This document shows, piece by piece, positions 22,160 to 34,232 of a DNA stretch of 64,000 bases. The stretch is from positions 9,675,852-9,739,851 of the forward strand of contig OX638136.1 in assembly GCA_951804985.1 (NCBI GenBank), written 5' to 3'. Below the pieces are notes generated by a model. It was not told the DNA's origin. It searched no databases and saw only the letters and a program-made list of their open reading frames with translations. Every line of letters begins with the position of its first letter. Within the stretch, counting starts at the first letter, position 1. The DNA comes from Dryomyza anilis (taxonomy: Eukaryota > Arthropoda > Insecta > Diptera > Dryomyzidae). Made by a program: the position numbers and the translations under genes.

Positions 22160-23060
22160 CAGCGTTGGAGCAGCATTCACTCGTGTTCGATCGGAAAACA
22201 GATACGCGTAAAAAATACGGAAAACATATGCGTTAAACTACGTAAAACATATGACAGAGCAACAAGTAACGGTGATGGCCAGTAATTACGACAGGTTGTC
22301 CAGAACGATGCAAGCAAGCATTAAAGAGATAGAGGGGTTGCGTGTTGGAATGAACGCTACACTAGAGGAACTCACCAGAATTAAACACAATCACATAAGG
22401 AGATGGCATCAATTGAATTCGCTATCATAGTGTTGAAATAAAGAAGATTGTGAACACAAACCTGAAAAAGCTCCAGAAACAGAACCATAAAGTTAGTTAG
22501 AATGAATCTGAGCATAGCATGTTGCTCCCGGACGTTTTGGGCGAAGCGTTGCTGAGCGAATTGACAGTGGAACTGAAGATAATGTACGAATCAGAGTGGT
22601 TCTTAAAGAACATATATTTACACATCGAAGCTAAAGCGACATCGCAATGTAGTGTCGGAAGCAAGTTAGACGGAGTCATGAGCAGTCGAGACCCCGAGAA
22701 GTATTCTACTCAGGGGCTCCTAGATCTGTGAGATCGATGACGGCTTCACTAACAAATAAGATGGTGCGAACCGCAGTCCGAAGGAAAGAAGACAAGTACA
22801 AGAACTCATATCTGGAACTTGAAGAAGCAGTATCGCTACCACATATTAAGATCGATTAACCATGCCAATAGTGACGAGAGTTATGTTTACAGCAGAGCCC
22901 GCCAATATACCAACGGAGACCGACCACGATATCTTGACAACAACATCTGTAATACATAGACAAGGTGATTGCGGAGCAGAAGTATGCGGTTATATATGTA
23001 TTAAGTATCGGTAGTATTGTACAGTAGTGTAAGGTATTGGTATGAGATGCTAGTATAAGA
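22160..23060 (+). pseudogene. env: Env remnant of C1
   Basis: Short pieces related to the A envelope: a phrase near 22252-22400 (MTEQQVTVMASNYDRLS) aligns with the segment after the shared stop in A env. Large internal deletions relative to the C2 env (34233-36000), several stops, no fusion-peptide region and no clear membrane anchor remain. Confidence 0.65.
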
Positions 23061-23092
23061 TTGTTGTAAGTCGAAAAATATTTTTTTTTTTT

Positions 23093-23107
23093 GTATGGGG
23101 GGAGGAA
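23093..23107 (+). promoter_or_regulatory. Polypurine tract of C1
   Basis: ATGGGGGGAGGAA directly before the 3' LTR, the usual plus-strand primer of LTR retrotransposons. Confidence 0.8.
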
Positions 23108-23848
23108 TGTGAGAGTTAGCATTATGACAGTCACTCATAGCGTGACAGTTCATTGATATTTTTCTAGTGGGTATTTGCTGTTGCTAAATATTAATTGCTA
23201 AATATGTAAATAATATTATATGCATTCTGATTGTTGTTAAAACAAAAAGTAAATGATGTTGGTTTGATGACACACCTTTTGGTCGTTGCCAAAATAAGCG
23301 GCGACAATTTACTTAGTCAGCAATTGTAACTATAAACCAAATTCGCAGCAGCGTCAAGTTGCTAGCTTGAACAAAATAAGCACGTGGTGCAATTTGTTTG
23401 TAAACAAAGATGACTTCAATTCAATGACTTTGCGATGGTCTAAATTCAATGTCATCGCGGGTTGCTGATTATGCAAGAGTTGCTTTCACGGTCAGCGTTA
23501 AGAAGTCGAGTTGTGGATCGAACTTGAGTTCTTTACGGAACTTGTGATTGGTTAAAATTTTGCTTCTGGGCATAAGCAACAAAACACAATGTGATTGGGC
23601 AAAATTATGTTTCTAGGCTGAAGCAGCAAAAGACACTGGAAAAGTAGTATTGAAACTTAGATTAAGTATTAGTATATAAGCTATAGTTATTTAGTTCTTA
23701 AGAGAGTTGGTATTAGATTAAGAAGTGAGTCCAAGAAGTGGAACAGTAAAAGGAAATAAAAATTATAAAAAGGATAAACTTGAAATGGAGTAAGTGTTAT
23801 TATCTATTAAATCTCTTATTTTATGGTGATAAAATAGGGACTTTAACA
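23108..23848 (+). repeat. 3' LTR of C1
   Basis: 741 bases, TGTGAGAGTTAGC to CTTTAACA, followed by the GATG target duplication (23849-23852). Confidence 0.93.
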
Positions 23849-23858
23849 GATGCTTCAC

Positions 23859-24951
23859 CAGGGTTCACATTTTCTCGCAGTCTAAAAGTAGCAACTCATG
23901 ATTAAAAAGGTACTAGAAATGATCAAAATGTACCAGAATTTGTATTTTACCCAAATGTAGAGTAAAATGTTAAGAAATTTCTAAAATGGACAAAAAAACA
24001 AATTCGGGATCTAATTGGAGTATTTTTCACTTAAAAAATGTATTTGAAATTAAATATGTAGTTTTTCCTTCATTATTTTGAATCGTAACTTTGGACCACT
24101 GTAACTCAGGAGATAGTTGTTAAAAAAATGTATCAATAAATTTCTAAATACCCTTACATACCTAAATTAAACGAAAATCGAAGTAATTTAAATCTCAAAA
24201 ATGACTTTATTAGTTCTAATTTGTGATGGAATGACTCTGTTAAATATTTTATTCATTTTATTGGTCGGTTTTTATCGATCATAACATTGATGTGTCTTAT
24301 TAAATTTTGAAAGATCTAACAGTTTTCAAAAGGTAATTAAATTTACTTTTAACAACTGAAAAAATGTGAAAATTATCTTACGAGATTTTCTACGGTTTTT
24401 AAAAAATGAAAACTGTATACAAATTTTAATTTTTATGTCGAATAATGGCCAATAACTCTGGTTGTTATGAAGTGGTTTCAATAGTTTAAAAAGTTTTACT
24501 GAAACTGAATTTTAATTACATAAGTAACACAACGAGAAGTTGACATTATGAAGTTGACATTAAAAAAACTCGAAGTGATTCTGTAAATGAGGATATTCAT
24601 TCTTTTTAGATGCCGGTCCAAAAATATAGGTCGGAATTCTTGTATATTTTTGGTGTTAATAACCCTGCGCTTCTGCAGCCGATTTCACTTCGAAACGCAT
24701 TGTCAAAAATGAAATTCCAATAGATCCGGGTTCGTATGCTGCGTATTTCGTTACGTTATATTAGGTTATTTAGGGTTTAGGGTAAAAGCTGATAAATACA
24801 AAATCCTAAAAAATAGTAGATTTCATAAAAATGTACTAACAATTTTCGGAAATGTACCAGAAAAATCTACTACTGTAGTAGGTAGTAGAATCTATTAATT
24901 TAAAATGAAAAGTAGCAGATCTGCTCCGATCGGAGCAGAATGTGAACACTG
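23859..24951. mobile_element. Non-autonomous hAT-like element N1
   Basis: 1093 bases with terminal inverted repeats CAGGGTTCACATT and (inverse of right end) CAGTGTTCACATT, 12 of 13 matching. The 8-bp target duplication TGCTTCAC is at 23851-23858 and 24952-24959. No transposase ORF. A strong palindrome (CTGCTCCGATCGGAGCAG) lies near the right end. TIR sequence and 8-bp duplication fit the hAT superfamily. Confidence 0.88.
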
Positions 24952-24959
24952 TGCTTCAC

Positions 24960-25392
24960 CACTGCTCTTTGGGGGGAAAACGTGAGAGCACTCTTTGTTG
25001 CCATGCAACCTAAATCAATTGAGATCACCTCAACGATTCTCCTGTAGGAAAATCTCTAAACGATGCTAGATGAAGATTTGCTTGTCAGGGATTGCTATAC
25101 CATTATATGTAAATATCTAAAATGAACTCTAATAAGTAAATGTACATATAAAAAATCTTTTAATTATGATTACCTTTTTCCATTAGAACAAAAATTATAT
25201 GAAATATGTATTTTTCGAAGATGATATTGGTAGATTTCGATGAGCCTACGTGTTTTTATTCTTTATACATGCTAGGATAAAGATTTATGTTGCGATCAAA
25301 TTTAAAGTCTATTTTGTTTCATAACTTACTTGAAATCGAAACGAATCTGAGATTTTTCAATAATCTCTCTGTGATATTAGTTTTTAAGTTTT
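24960..25392. other. Unassigned AT-rich sequence
   Basis: No ORF, repeat edge or RNA gene recognised. It probably belongs to the sequence that received C1 and hAT N1. Confidence 0.4.
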
Positions 25393-26080
25393 AACCAGTT
25401 GGGAAGGTTAGATCACATGGGAAATTTTAAATTTGGTGTTATTATGGTAGTTAGAAATATCAAAATTATATTCGGACTTACCCGACTTTAAATACCCTAC
25501 ACATATGTGTGGTTACCATTCAAAGTCACCAGGGTATACAAATCCTGGAAATAACTACAAACGTTCAATCGCTGAAGAACTTCCTTTCATTTGATACCCA
25601 TATTTACAAATGGGTAGGTGTACCGAATTTCGATTTTTATTTTTGGGAACTACAAGTCGTTTCGCGGGATAACATTATTTCCATGTACTTGAGCACGAAG
25701 TCAATATATATTTTACCAAAAAAGTTTACCTAAGACGTATACAGTAAAATTGAACTGCAGAGTTCTTTTAATATATATGAGTTATTTTAATATAAATAGT
25801 CATATCACAGGACACAAGGGACCCATCTCGCCAATTTTTTCACATTTTTTCACATACAGCGTAGGTATACAGTAATCTAAATTAAGAGTTTCATTTATTA
25901 AACTCTTCAATTGTTTAAGTAGTAGTGATTTCAACAGACAGACAGACATCGCTAAATCGACTCAGGAGGTCATGCCGATCAAGAATATATATACTTTTCC
26001 ATACCGGTGTTGCTTCCTTCTGGGTGTTACAAACGGCGTACCAAATTGAATATACCCTTTCACTCTTAGTGTAGGGTATA
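25393..26080 (-). mobile_element. mini-me/DINE-like repeat, copy 3 (reversed)
   Basis: Reverse complement of the repeat at 1679-2392, more diverged, with the same two ends (AACCAGTTGGG and GTGTAGGGTATA) and a short GTCY tract near 25940. An independent copy, since it lies outside the duplicated block. Confidence 0.6.
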
Positions 26081-27689
26081 ATTAGTCTATAAGAATTTAT
26101 TAGCTAATAATTTTAAGTTGATATACATATATATATATCTGTGGGTCCAATGCATAACAGCATAACTCGACTTATGTCGTTATGTCGTGTGTACCGCCAT
26201 CATATTCCCGGTATTCGATTTAATATTGTGTCAAATTTTGGTGATATTCTCTTCTTTAGATCAAAAGTTATAAGGGAAAAACATAACAGCATAACTCGTT
26301 TTGCCGCCTTTTGCATATGAAATAACAACACAACTAGACTTATGTTGTTATTACACATTCGAAAGTTGAACTGTCTGCGTAAAATGCCTAAGAAATCATA
26401 ACTACATATTTCGACTTGCGTTGTTATTCCAAATTTTAAAATTATGTTTTTTATGAAAAATGTCCACTTATGTCGTTATTCCAAATTTAAAAACGTTTTG
26501 CTTAAAACTTAATTCAAGTTATGTCGTTATTCCAAAATAATTTGTTGTTATTTATTGAACATATCTCCACTTATGTTGCTATTCTAAAATTAGTATTATT
26601 AAAAGTTAAAAAATAAGTCGACATATGCCGTTATTCCAAAAACAAAATATATACTAATTTACGACTTATGTTGTTATTCAATGGTAAAAATTCGCAAATT
26701 GTTCTTTAATCAGTTAATACTATTAAAATAATTAATTTATATTAGTATAATTACTTTAGAAATAATTAAAAAATATTTTTGTAATTATTTTTTTATGGTT
26801 TTGGTATTTGAATTTTTGATATTGAATTCTCCTTTTTGCTGTTGTTAATGCTTTAGGTTTGTATTTTTGCAATAATTTTTGGCATTTCTTTTGAATTTGA
26901 TAATGTTTTCGCTTTTGATTTGTTCTTTTTCTTTTGACATTATTTGGATTTAATTATGATGTTGTTTAAAAAATGTATATTGCATGGGAGAAGACACGAC
27001 CTCTGTCCTTTAATAGCCTATGTTACCTCTGAATACCATAGTATCATTGCGTATACATTTAAGTCAAATCGATTCGGCTGGTTAGACGTGACGCTCGAGC
27101 CAATAGTCAGAAAGACGAAGGTAATTTCAGTTATATACGAAATAAAATAAAATGGCACAGCAGTTCTGAAGAATCTAGGCCGATCTCTTTCCAACCATTT
27201 ATGCTGAACATGTTTAATTTGTACTCAAATGGTAGGACCTACAGTTGAAAGCAGTATTGGTCCAAAATATCACAGTCCTGAACTTGAACTTACTTGGAAA
27301 TTATTAAAATTATACTTCTGACAAACATATTTAAAATATGAAACAAATACCACAATCAAATGTGACTAAAATCGGATTAATTGCAAATGCGTTTACTAGT
27401 ATTAAATATAATGCAAATCTTAAAACACTTAAATAATACTTGGAAAAGGTACCCCATTATAATTCGCTAAGTAAATTTTATTTAATTAAAATTAAAGCAG
27501 ATTTCTGGTTGTACTTCGTCTTTGTAAAGCCTTTCCTGCCTAAATTGTACAATGGCGTGAGTTTTTGTCGCTTGAACTATAATAGTGTAGGCACATTTAA
27601 AGCTATTAAGTGCGAATAATGAAAGATGTTTTTAAATCGCCTAATCTAGTAGTTTTTCTAAAAATATACCTCGAGTCTTTTCATATACT

Positions 27690-27930
27690 TGTTTGCAGTG
27701 AGTATATTGTAGTTCGATTGGTTAGTACGTATCAGCAACTTTCAATATATTTTTCAAAGAAAACTTTTTTCTATACCGCGGTACATCTCGCCAGACAATA
27801 TCAAACATCTGAAAGTAAAACCACCCATGAATAAACTTTTTACCACGCCGTTCGGATTCGGCGTTAAAATGTAGGTTCCATCACTATGAGTACGGAGTAA
27901 AGTCTTCAAGACTAGCGCCAAACTATTATA
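27690..27930 (+). mobile_element. tRNA-SINE, diverged copy
   Basis: Matches the body of the SINE at 38295: TTTTTCTATACCGCG, CGCCGTTCGGATTCGGC, GTAGGTTCCA and AGCGCCAAACTATTAT are shared. The tRNA-like head is badly decayed (TTGGTTAGTACGT remains). Confidence 0.65.
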
Positions 27931-28089
27931 TATTGTAAATAAAACAATTTTCTTTAGACGTACATCTTGTCTTTTTTAAAATGGAAATGTTGATGGAAAA
28001 TACTTCTGGTATATTTACAAGGCATAAATTCAAAATTAAAGTCGGTATTTCATATTTTTTATGTTTTTTAAACCTCTTAATAGATAGTA

Positions 28090-28318
28090 GCCGCGGTAGC
28101 TCAGTGGTTAGTGCGTTGGACTGCGAGCCGAAAGGTCCCCGGTTCAAGCCTGTAAAATCATTGCCTATGAAAAAGCTCTCACCCGCCGTTCGGATTCGGC
28201 CATAAACTGTAGGTCCTACTACTTTGAGTACAAATATAACACGCACAGCTCAAAATGGTGAGAGAGCTCGGCCGAAGTTCTATACAGGACTGTAGCGCCA
28301 AACTATTATTATTATTAT
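28090..28318 (+). mobile_element. tRNA-derived SINE, copy a
   Basis: The head resembles a tRNA: A box GTAGCTCAGTGG and B box GGTTCAAGCCT, spaced as in tRNA promoters. The body ends with a short ATT-repeat tail. About 80 bases present in copies b and c just after the B box are missing. It is not a functional tRNA: it continues into an unrelated body and the acceptor stem is incomplete. Confidence 0.82.
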
Positions 28319-29080
28319 AATAGAACTAATCACGACATGGAAATTATAGAATAGAAACTGAAAATTAGATTGACTTAAAAATAATATATCTTAATAAAAA
28401 TAAGTTATAAATCCATCTTTTTATGATAAACCAAAATGATGAATCGTAAATATTCCAAAAAATGTTTGTAAAAATATATGGGAATTGACAGTAATAAAGT
28501 TGTATAGTTTCATAGTCGAATTGGAAATTTAAAGTATTCAAAGCTTATTATATAATAGTTATCCAAAAATTTTAATAAAATGTAGTAAATAATATGGTTT
28601 TCTTTTTGTAAAGAATATTCAGTAATTTTAATATTTTTAGTTTTATAATATTAGCCTTGTTAAAGAAACATGATTACATAAATCGAACCAATATTTAGTA
28701 TGGTAAAACAACATAAATTTAGCATATTCGAAATTTTCTATTCGGAATAACAACATAAGTCGACATATGTTGCTCATTTTATTTTTTTGCTTTGTGTAAT
28801 AACAACATAACAAGACTTATGCACATGAAATATCAATATTTCAATTTGGAATAACAACATTTAATACTAATTTCGCTATAAGTATAAGAATAATAAACAA
28901 TTTATAAAACTAGTATTTTTTACAAAATATACTACTAATATGTGAGATATTTGCGCTGGTAAACCTTAAAAATCTTAATACAATTTTATGCTATAATTAG
29001 TTAAACCTTTAAAATGCTCTCCTGAAAAGTAGTAAAAAATGACTTATGTTGTTATTGCTTGAGACCACAGATATATATAT

Positions 29081-29930
29081 ATTTTTTCGCACAAATTACC
29101 TTAAAATTACTTTTTATTCTTTACTTTCAATAAAAACTGAATATTACTTTCAAGAACTATTTAAGGATTGATTGAAAATCAGACGGTGAAAAGATAATGC
29201 AAAATTGTATAATTTTTAGATCTGATTCTAAGACGTGTTGTTCACTCGAGGGCTCAAAGAAAAGGGAAGAATAAACTCCGTAGAATAATGCAATTCCACG
29301 TTGCCAAGTGATTAATATGTTACTACAACCGAGATCAATTCCTGTCAAGCACAAAACTTTTCAAGCGTTTTTTGTAGTTTTATATGGTTCGGGTTTTTGC
29401 TAAAATTTGTTCATAATTATTTTTTTGTAAGAATTTAAAAAGAATCGTTCATTACAGTCCCGCACAAAAATAACGAAGAAACAAAGAGGTGTGACAGACA
29501 AATTTGTAGGTGACATTAAGATCTACAACAAAAGGTGATAATCAAGGGACAACAATGCCGACCAGTGAGCAACACTGACGAGGGGACAATCGATATACTA
29601 TAGCATCGATGGAAATGGCGGAGTGGTGAATTGCGAAAACGAGCGATCGTAGCGAGAACGAAGGCAAGAAAGACACAACGAGTGTCTCACACGAACATGG
29701 GGAAGAAGCTGATTGTTCGAAGCAAGCCGACGAACGAAGCCGATTCAGTTGGGTAACCGTCGTCAAGGAAAGTTGAGTTGGATCTCCGCTGTGGTTTTGG
29801 TACAGTAAGCTCTTCCTGGGAGAAAAAGCCTGCTATACCAAGGAAAGTCATTTGACAGGTACGTGGCAAGTGACACACTAAAAGACAAGTAATCTTTCTA
29901 GAAGATTGTCATTTGTTTCCACGCTCAGGT
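29081..29930. other. Unassigned sequence before the minisatellite
   Basis: Less AT-rich from ~29540 on. No ORF or known element recognised. It may be the beginning of the repeat-bearing element described next. Confidence 0.4.
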
Positions 29931-32050
29931 TCAATCCTTTGGCAACGATTGTCGTAAACGCTTTCTGCTTGGCTCGACACGCTGCACCACCGAGACCAAA
30001 GCACGATATCCGGAAGCGATATCCCAAAGCACGATATCCGAGACGTGTCGTACAAAAGTATCAGCATCAGTCACGCGCCTAACGCACGAACGAGTTGCAG
30101 TAGTACTCAACGAGCAGCGGCTATGAGCAGAAGATACCCGAGTTACCGACCGCACAAACGAGTTGCAGTAGTAGTCAACTAGCAGCGGCTAAGAGCCGAT
30201 GAAACCCGAGTCACCGACCGCACGAACGAGTAGCAGTAGTAGTCAACAAGCAGTGGCGAAGCGCCGAAGATACCCGAGTTATCGCACGAACGAGTCGCAG
30301 CAGCAGTCTACGAGCAGCGGCCACGAGCCTAAGACACCTGAGTTATCTACCGCATGAACGAGTCGCAGTAGCAGTCGACGAGCAGTAATGCGAACGAGTT
30401 GCCGACGACACGAACGAGTCACCGCAGTAGTAGTGAACGAGTTGCCAAAGAAACGAACGAGTCACAGCAGCAGCGAACGAGCAGCAACCACGAGCCGGAG
30501 CCATCCGAATTGTCAACAACCCGACCGAGTCACACCATTAGCAGCGAACAAAGAGCGGCCACGAGCCGCTGACATCCGAGTAGCCGACGAAACGAACGAG
30601 CCACAGCTAGGGTTACCGTTGAGAATTTTGAAAAAGTGTCAAGAAAAGGCGCACCCGGTCAAAAAAAGTCGCAACATGTATTTTTTGTCTTTATTTATTA
30701 ACAATGTAGCGTAACAAAAATAATTAATTTATAAAAAAAAAACAAAGGTACAAATAATTCATTTTTGCCACCGAATTCCAGATAATTCCAATATTTTTAT
30801 TAGAAAAAATTGTGTCATACGCCTTGTACTCAAACATTTTGTATATTTTACTAAGCAATTCTGAGTTTTCAATTAGAATAAAATATAAAGATATAATTTC
30901 CAAATACGTTATTTGTTCTCTTAAATTAATGATCCGGGGTTGTAAGAATCGCAATACGATCAGTATCTTATCCGTGTTGTCTTATCGTGATTTTACTTCT
31001 TTTCGATAATAAACAATTTTTTTTTTACTTTTTCTTTTATTCATAACTAAAAAAAATGACATGGAAAAAAGAATAATCATATCACAAATGAAGAACTTTT
31101 TACTTTTACAAAATTTCAATATTGATCACATTTGATCACTTTTATTTGGAATTTTAAATGATCTCAATTTAAATCAGATCTTTACTTTCTGAGAAAGGGC
31201 AAATGTGAAATACATGAAATTTTACCACATCTCCTATTGATTGTTGGGCTTAGATTCTACACATTAATTTCATCGCAAAATTACGATTCATAAATCCTGA
31301 TTATCGACATGATCTACGTTCATTATTAATGACCATGGTCTCTCGAAACCGAATGGTCATATTTCTATCAGTTTCCTGCGATACACATTATATCTCTGCA
31401 ATAATTACAAAATGTCCACAATTTGTTTTACCACTTTTTAGAATTTTTTTTATTAACGCCATGATCGATCACTTATAACTGACAACTTTTTAGGTTATTT
31501 GTCACAAATCGGAGAATTTTTAAATTTACGGTTTTTTACATTATTTGCTTTGACTACAACATCCGAATTTCAAAATATTATTTTTTTTTAACTTATGGTC
31601 CGGAACTTTAAAAATGTCTTAGAGGTCTATTTTAATAAATTTTTCTGAAATAATTTAAATAAATCTAAATAGTCTCAAAAGTCATTCCAAAAATCTAAAA
31701 AGTCTCAAAATAAGGTAATATTTGAAAATTCGTCTCATGGCAATAAAAAGGTCACATTTTGCCACTTTAGTCGCATAACGGTAACCCTGGCCACAGCAGT
31801 AGCAGCGTACGAGCAGTGGCTACGAGCCAAAGACATCCGAGTTGCCAACAACCCGAACGATTCACAGCAGTAGCAGCAATCGAAGAGCGGCCACGAGCCG
31901 AAGACCTCCGATTTCCCGACAGTACTAACGAGTCACAACCGTAGTCGATGAGTAGGGGCTACGAGCCGGAGATACCCGAGCGAGTACGAACGAGTATCGA
32001 CTACGAACCGAGGAAACCCGAATCATTTTACGAACTACCAAGCCGAAGGC
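29931..32050. repeat. GC-rich degenerate minisatellite, interrupted by hAT N2
   Basis: Units of about 60-80 bases built from the phrases CGAACGAGTCGCAGCAG, TCAACGAGCAGCGGC, CACGAGCCGAAGA and ACCCGAGTTACCGAC. Roughly eight or more units lie in 29980-30607 and about four in 31798-32050. Much richer in GC than its surroundings. ORFs through it merely translate the repeat. It may be the untranslated leader or LTR repeat of another retroelement, but this is unproven. Confidence 0.75.
30608..31789. mobile_element. Non-autonomous hAT-like element N2
   Basis: 1182 bases with ends TAGGGTTACCGTT and (inverse of right end) CAGGGTTACCGTT, 12 of 13 matching, and 8-bp target duplication GCCACAGC at 30600-30607 and 31790-31797. 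AT-rich, no transposase. It splits the GC-rich minisatellite, which reads continuously once the element is removed. Confidence 0.88.
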
Positions 32051-32451
32051 GGTAACGATACGCAGCATCCGCAAGGAGGCGGTGGTACAACGACCACGAC
32101 ACGTAGCGCTAACTACAGCGACACGCGCTGAGAGAATATCCGGTTACGCAGCGAAGAGCGTAGACCGTGGAAACCGGACCGAACATCATAACCCGAGGGT
32201 TCATCGCCGGAAACATTTCCGGCGGGGACCCGCTTCTTTCATTTATTACTACTATATCCTCTATATTATTATTTTGTTAGTTTAAGAACTGGAAGATATA
32301 TTAAAACCCAACTAATAAAATTAAAAACGTGGGTGTTTTCACTGAATCGAATAGGCTACAATTGAGTTTAACTTGCAAGGTACCCCTGACATAAATAAAT
32401 AATTTGTCGACCTACCCCTGGACTGCCGCTGGACTTGACCGCCAGGTACAA
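32051..32451. other. Unassigned transition sequence
   Basis: Starts GC-rich (end of the minisatellite context, with CCGGAAACATTTCCGG palindrome near 32207) and becomes AT-rich. No gene recognised. It ends abruptly at the C3 pol fragment. Confidence 0.4.
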
Positions 32452-34232
32452 TATTCTGCTAATGGTCCGTGATTACGTTCTAATGATCCATTGGACTGTG
32501 GATGATAGAGTGAATTGTGCATTTTTTTCATAGCCAATAATTTACATGTATCAGAAAATAACTTTGACAAATAATTGTCAGTTACTAGCATTCTTGGAAT
32601 ATTGTGGCGTGTTATAATTTCATCATAAAATGATTTAGCCACTGTGCTTGCTTCTGCGTCTGGTATTGATACACAGCACATATATTTTGAAAAATCATCT
32701 AGAAATGTTAAAATGTACTTATTGACAGTAAATACATTTTGTTTCGGGTAAATATCATACTAAGTCCATACAAACTTTAATAGACGCGTTGGTGTATCTG
32801 ACAAGACCATTGGCATTTTTGTTAGCTTAGAACTGTTGTTAACTTGACATTTAGGGCAATTTTTTACATACTCTACGGCGAGTCGTGCTAATCTCTAATG
32901 ACTCTTTTAATTTCTTCAGGATCAGTTAATACTTGACTCAAGATTGTTTCACCGTCGATATCCGTTACCGTGTCGTCCATGACTGGTTTGCTGACGTCCG
33001 GGTGGGGTGTAGTCTTAGAACCGGTTTGAACTGTCGCCATTTCTGTTTCTAATTGTGGAATCCTACTTAATGCATCCGTATTTAAATTCTTTTTGCCAGG
33101 TTTATAAATTATTTCGAACTCGTATCCTGATAATTTGTGCCTAAACCTGGCTAGCCTTGATGTTTGATCCTTTAAATTTGCTATTCCACGCAGTGGTTGG
33201 TGATCCGTATAAACCGTGAATGGACGCCCCAACAAATACGCTCTATAATTTTTTGTGTCCCATACTATTGCCTAAAATTCTCGTTCTATAGTTGAGTACC
33301 TTGTTTCTGCGTCATTTAGAGCTCTACATGCAAATGAGATTGGTCGATGATAACATGGCTCGCCACTGCTCCTATAGCTTCTCCACTTGCATCTGTTCTC
33401 AATACGAAGGGATTTGAAAAATCTGCGTATGCTAGAACATTAGGTGAAATAATTGCTTCCTTAAGTTTAATAAATGAATCCTGTCACTTGTCTGTCCATT
33501 CAAATCTGGCATTCCGCCTGATTCCATGCATTTGTGCCCTCGCCTTAAAACATTGCATTTTTCCGTATTTAATTTCAAATTATTTTCCCTCAATTTCTCT
33601 AACACCTTGCATAGTCTATTTTCGTGCTCCATTATATATTTCCCATACACTACTATCTCATTCAGATATACGAAACAATGAAGTCCCTGCAATCCTGTTA
33701 AAATGTGTTTCATTATTCTTTGAAACGTGCGGGTGTTCCCGTCAATCCAAATGGCATCCTATTAAATTCAAAATGTCCCAAGCCCGTGCTGAACGCTGTT
33801 TTTTCTCTGTAGCGTTCTTCCACTAGTACTTGGTGATAACCACTTGCAAGATCCAATGTTGAAAAATACGTACTGTGACCTAATTGATCCAAAATTTCAT
33901 CAATACTAGGTATTGGAAATTCTTGTTTAATCATTGCGTCGTTCAATTTTCTGAAATCTATTACCAGTCTCCATTTTTTGTGTCCGTCCTTGCCACTCTT
34001 TTTGGCACCAACTGTGGTGAATTCCAAGGCGACGTGCTTAGTGAAATAATATCGTCGTCTAGTAACTTCTGCACCTGTTGGTTGCTTTCGTCTCTGTGAA
34101 TATGTGGTAAATTATATTTGTTTCGGTTAATCGGAGGTTGTCCGCTTATTGTGGGGATTTCATGTTTTAAAATTGGTGTATAAGATTGCTCATCCCTTTC
34201 TATCAGAAATACATCATAGCATGACATCATAA
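32452..34232 (-). pseudogene. pol: C-family pol fragment C3 (RT, RNase H, integrase pieces)
   Basis: Read on the minus strand it begins inside the protease-RT linker (SYTPILKHEIPTI near 34190) and covers RT (DFRKLNDAMIKQ, FNRMPFGLTGTPA), RNase H (YTDHQPLRG) and part of the integrase core (TDNYLSKLFSD, HPQSNGSLERN). The zinc domain is deleted near 32880 and stops interrupt several places. A deletion at ~33510 is identical to the one in C1, which ties C3 to the C1 sublineage. Its upstream end is fused to the membrane end of the C2 env. Confidence 0.85.

Larger units (their letters stand above)
14434..23848 (+). mobile_element. Ty3/gypsy errantivirus-like element C1 (two LTRs, degenerate)
   Basis: LTRs 14434-15147 and 23108-23848, both TGT...TTAACA, flanked by the 4-bp target duplication GATG (14430-14433 and 23849-23852). 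Inside: primer-binding site 15149, gag 15568-16907, frameshift signal 16895-16939, pol 16901-20269, a ~1.9 kb spacer, env remnant from ~22160 and a polypurine tract at 23093-23107. Coding regions carry several frameshifts, stops and deletions. It is related to family A (pol proteins align well) but distinct, and older judging by decay. Minus-strand relatives are C2 and C3. Confidence 0.93.
26139..29070. mobile_element. Foldback-like element with long, internally repetitive arms
   Basis: Left end CTGTGGGTCCAATG..., right end ...CTTGAGACCACAG, each bounded by a TA run. The left arm (26139-26690) holds about nine degenerate direct copies of a phrase like ACTTATGTCGTTATTCCAAA, roughly 60-70 bases apart. 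The right arm (28735-29070) holds the reverse complement (GGAATAACAACATAAGTC). The interior has no recognisable transposase but includes two SINE copies. Arms made of internal repeats recall Foldback elements; target duplications are obscured by the TA runs. Confidence 0.65.

Noticed and set aside
26160..26690. CRISPR-like regularly spaced repeats
   Set aside because: The phrase is degenerate, spacing varies, an inverted set exists at 28735-29065 and the genome is an insect's; it is an arm of a foldback-like element.
26944..27150. A host exon or transposase inside the foldback-like element
   Set aside because: No recognisable motif, no splice context, and a length expected by chance.
28090..28160. 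A functional tRNA gene
   Set aside because: A and B boxes are present but the acceptor stem is incomplete, the anticodon stem is poor and the sequence continues into a repeated non-tRNA body; it is a SINE head.
30388..30714. A 108-codon basic protein
   Set aside because: It merely translates the GC-rich minisatellite and runs into hAT N2; no start context or conserved motif.
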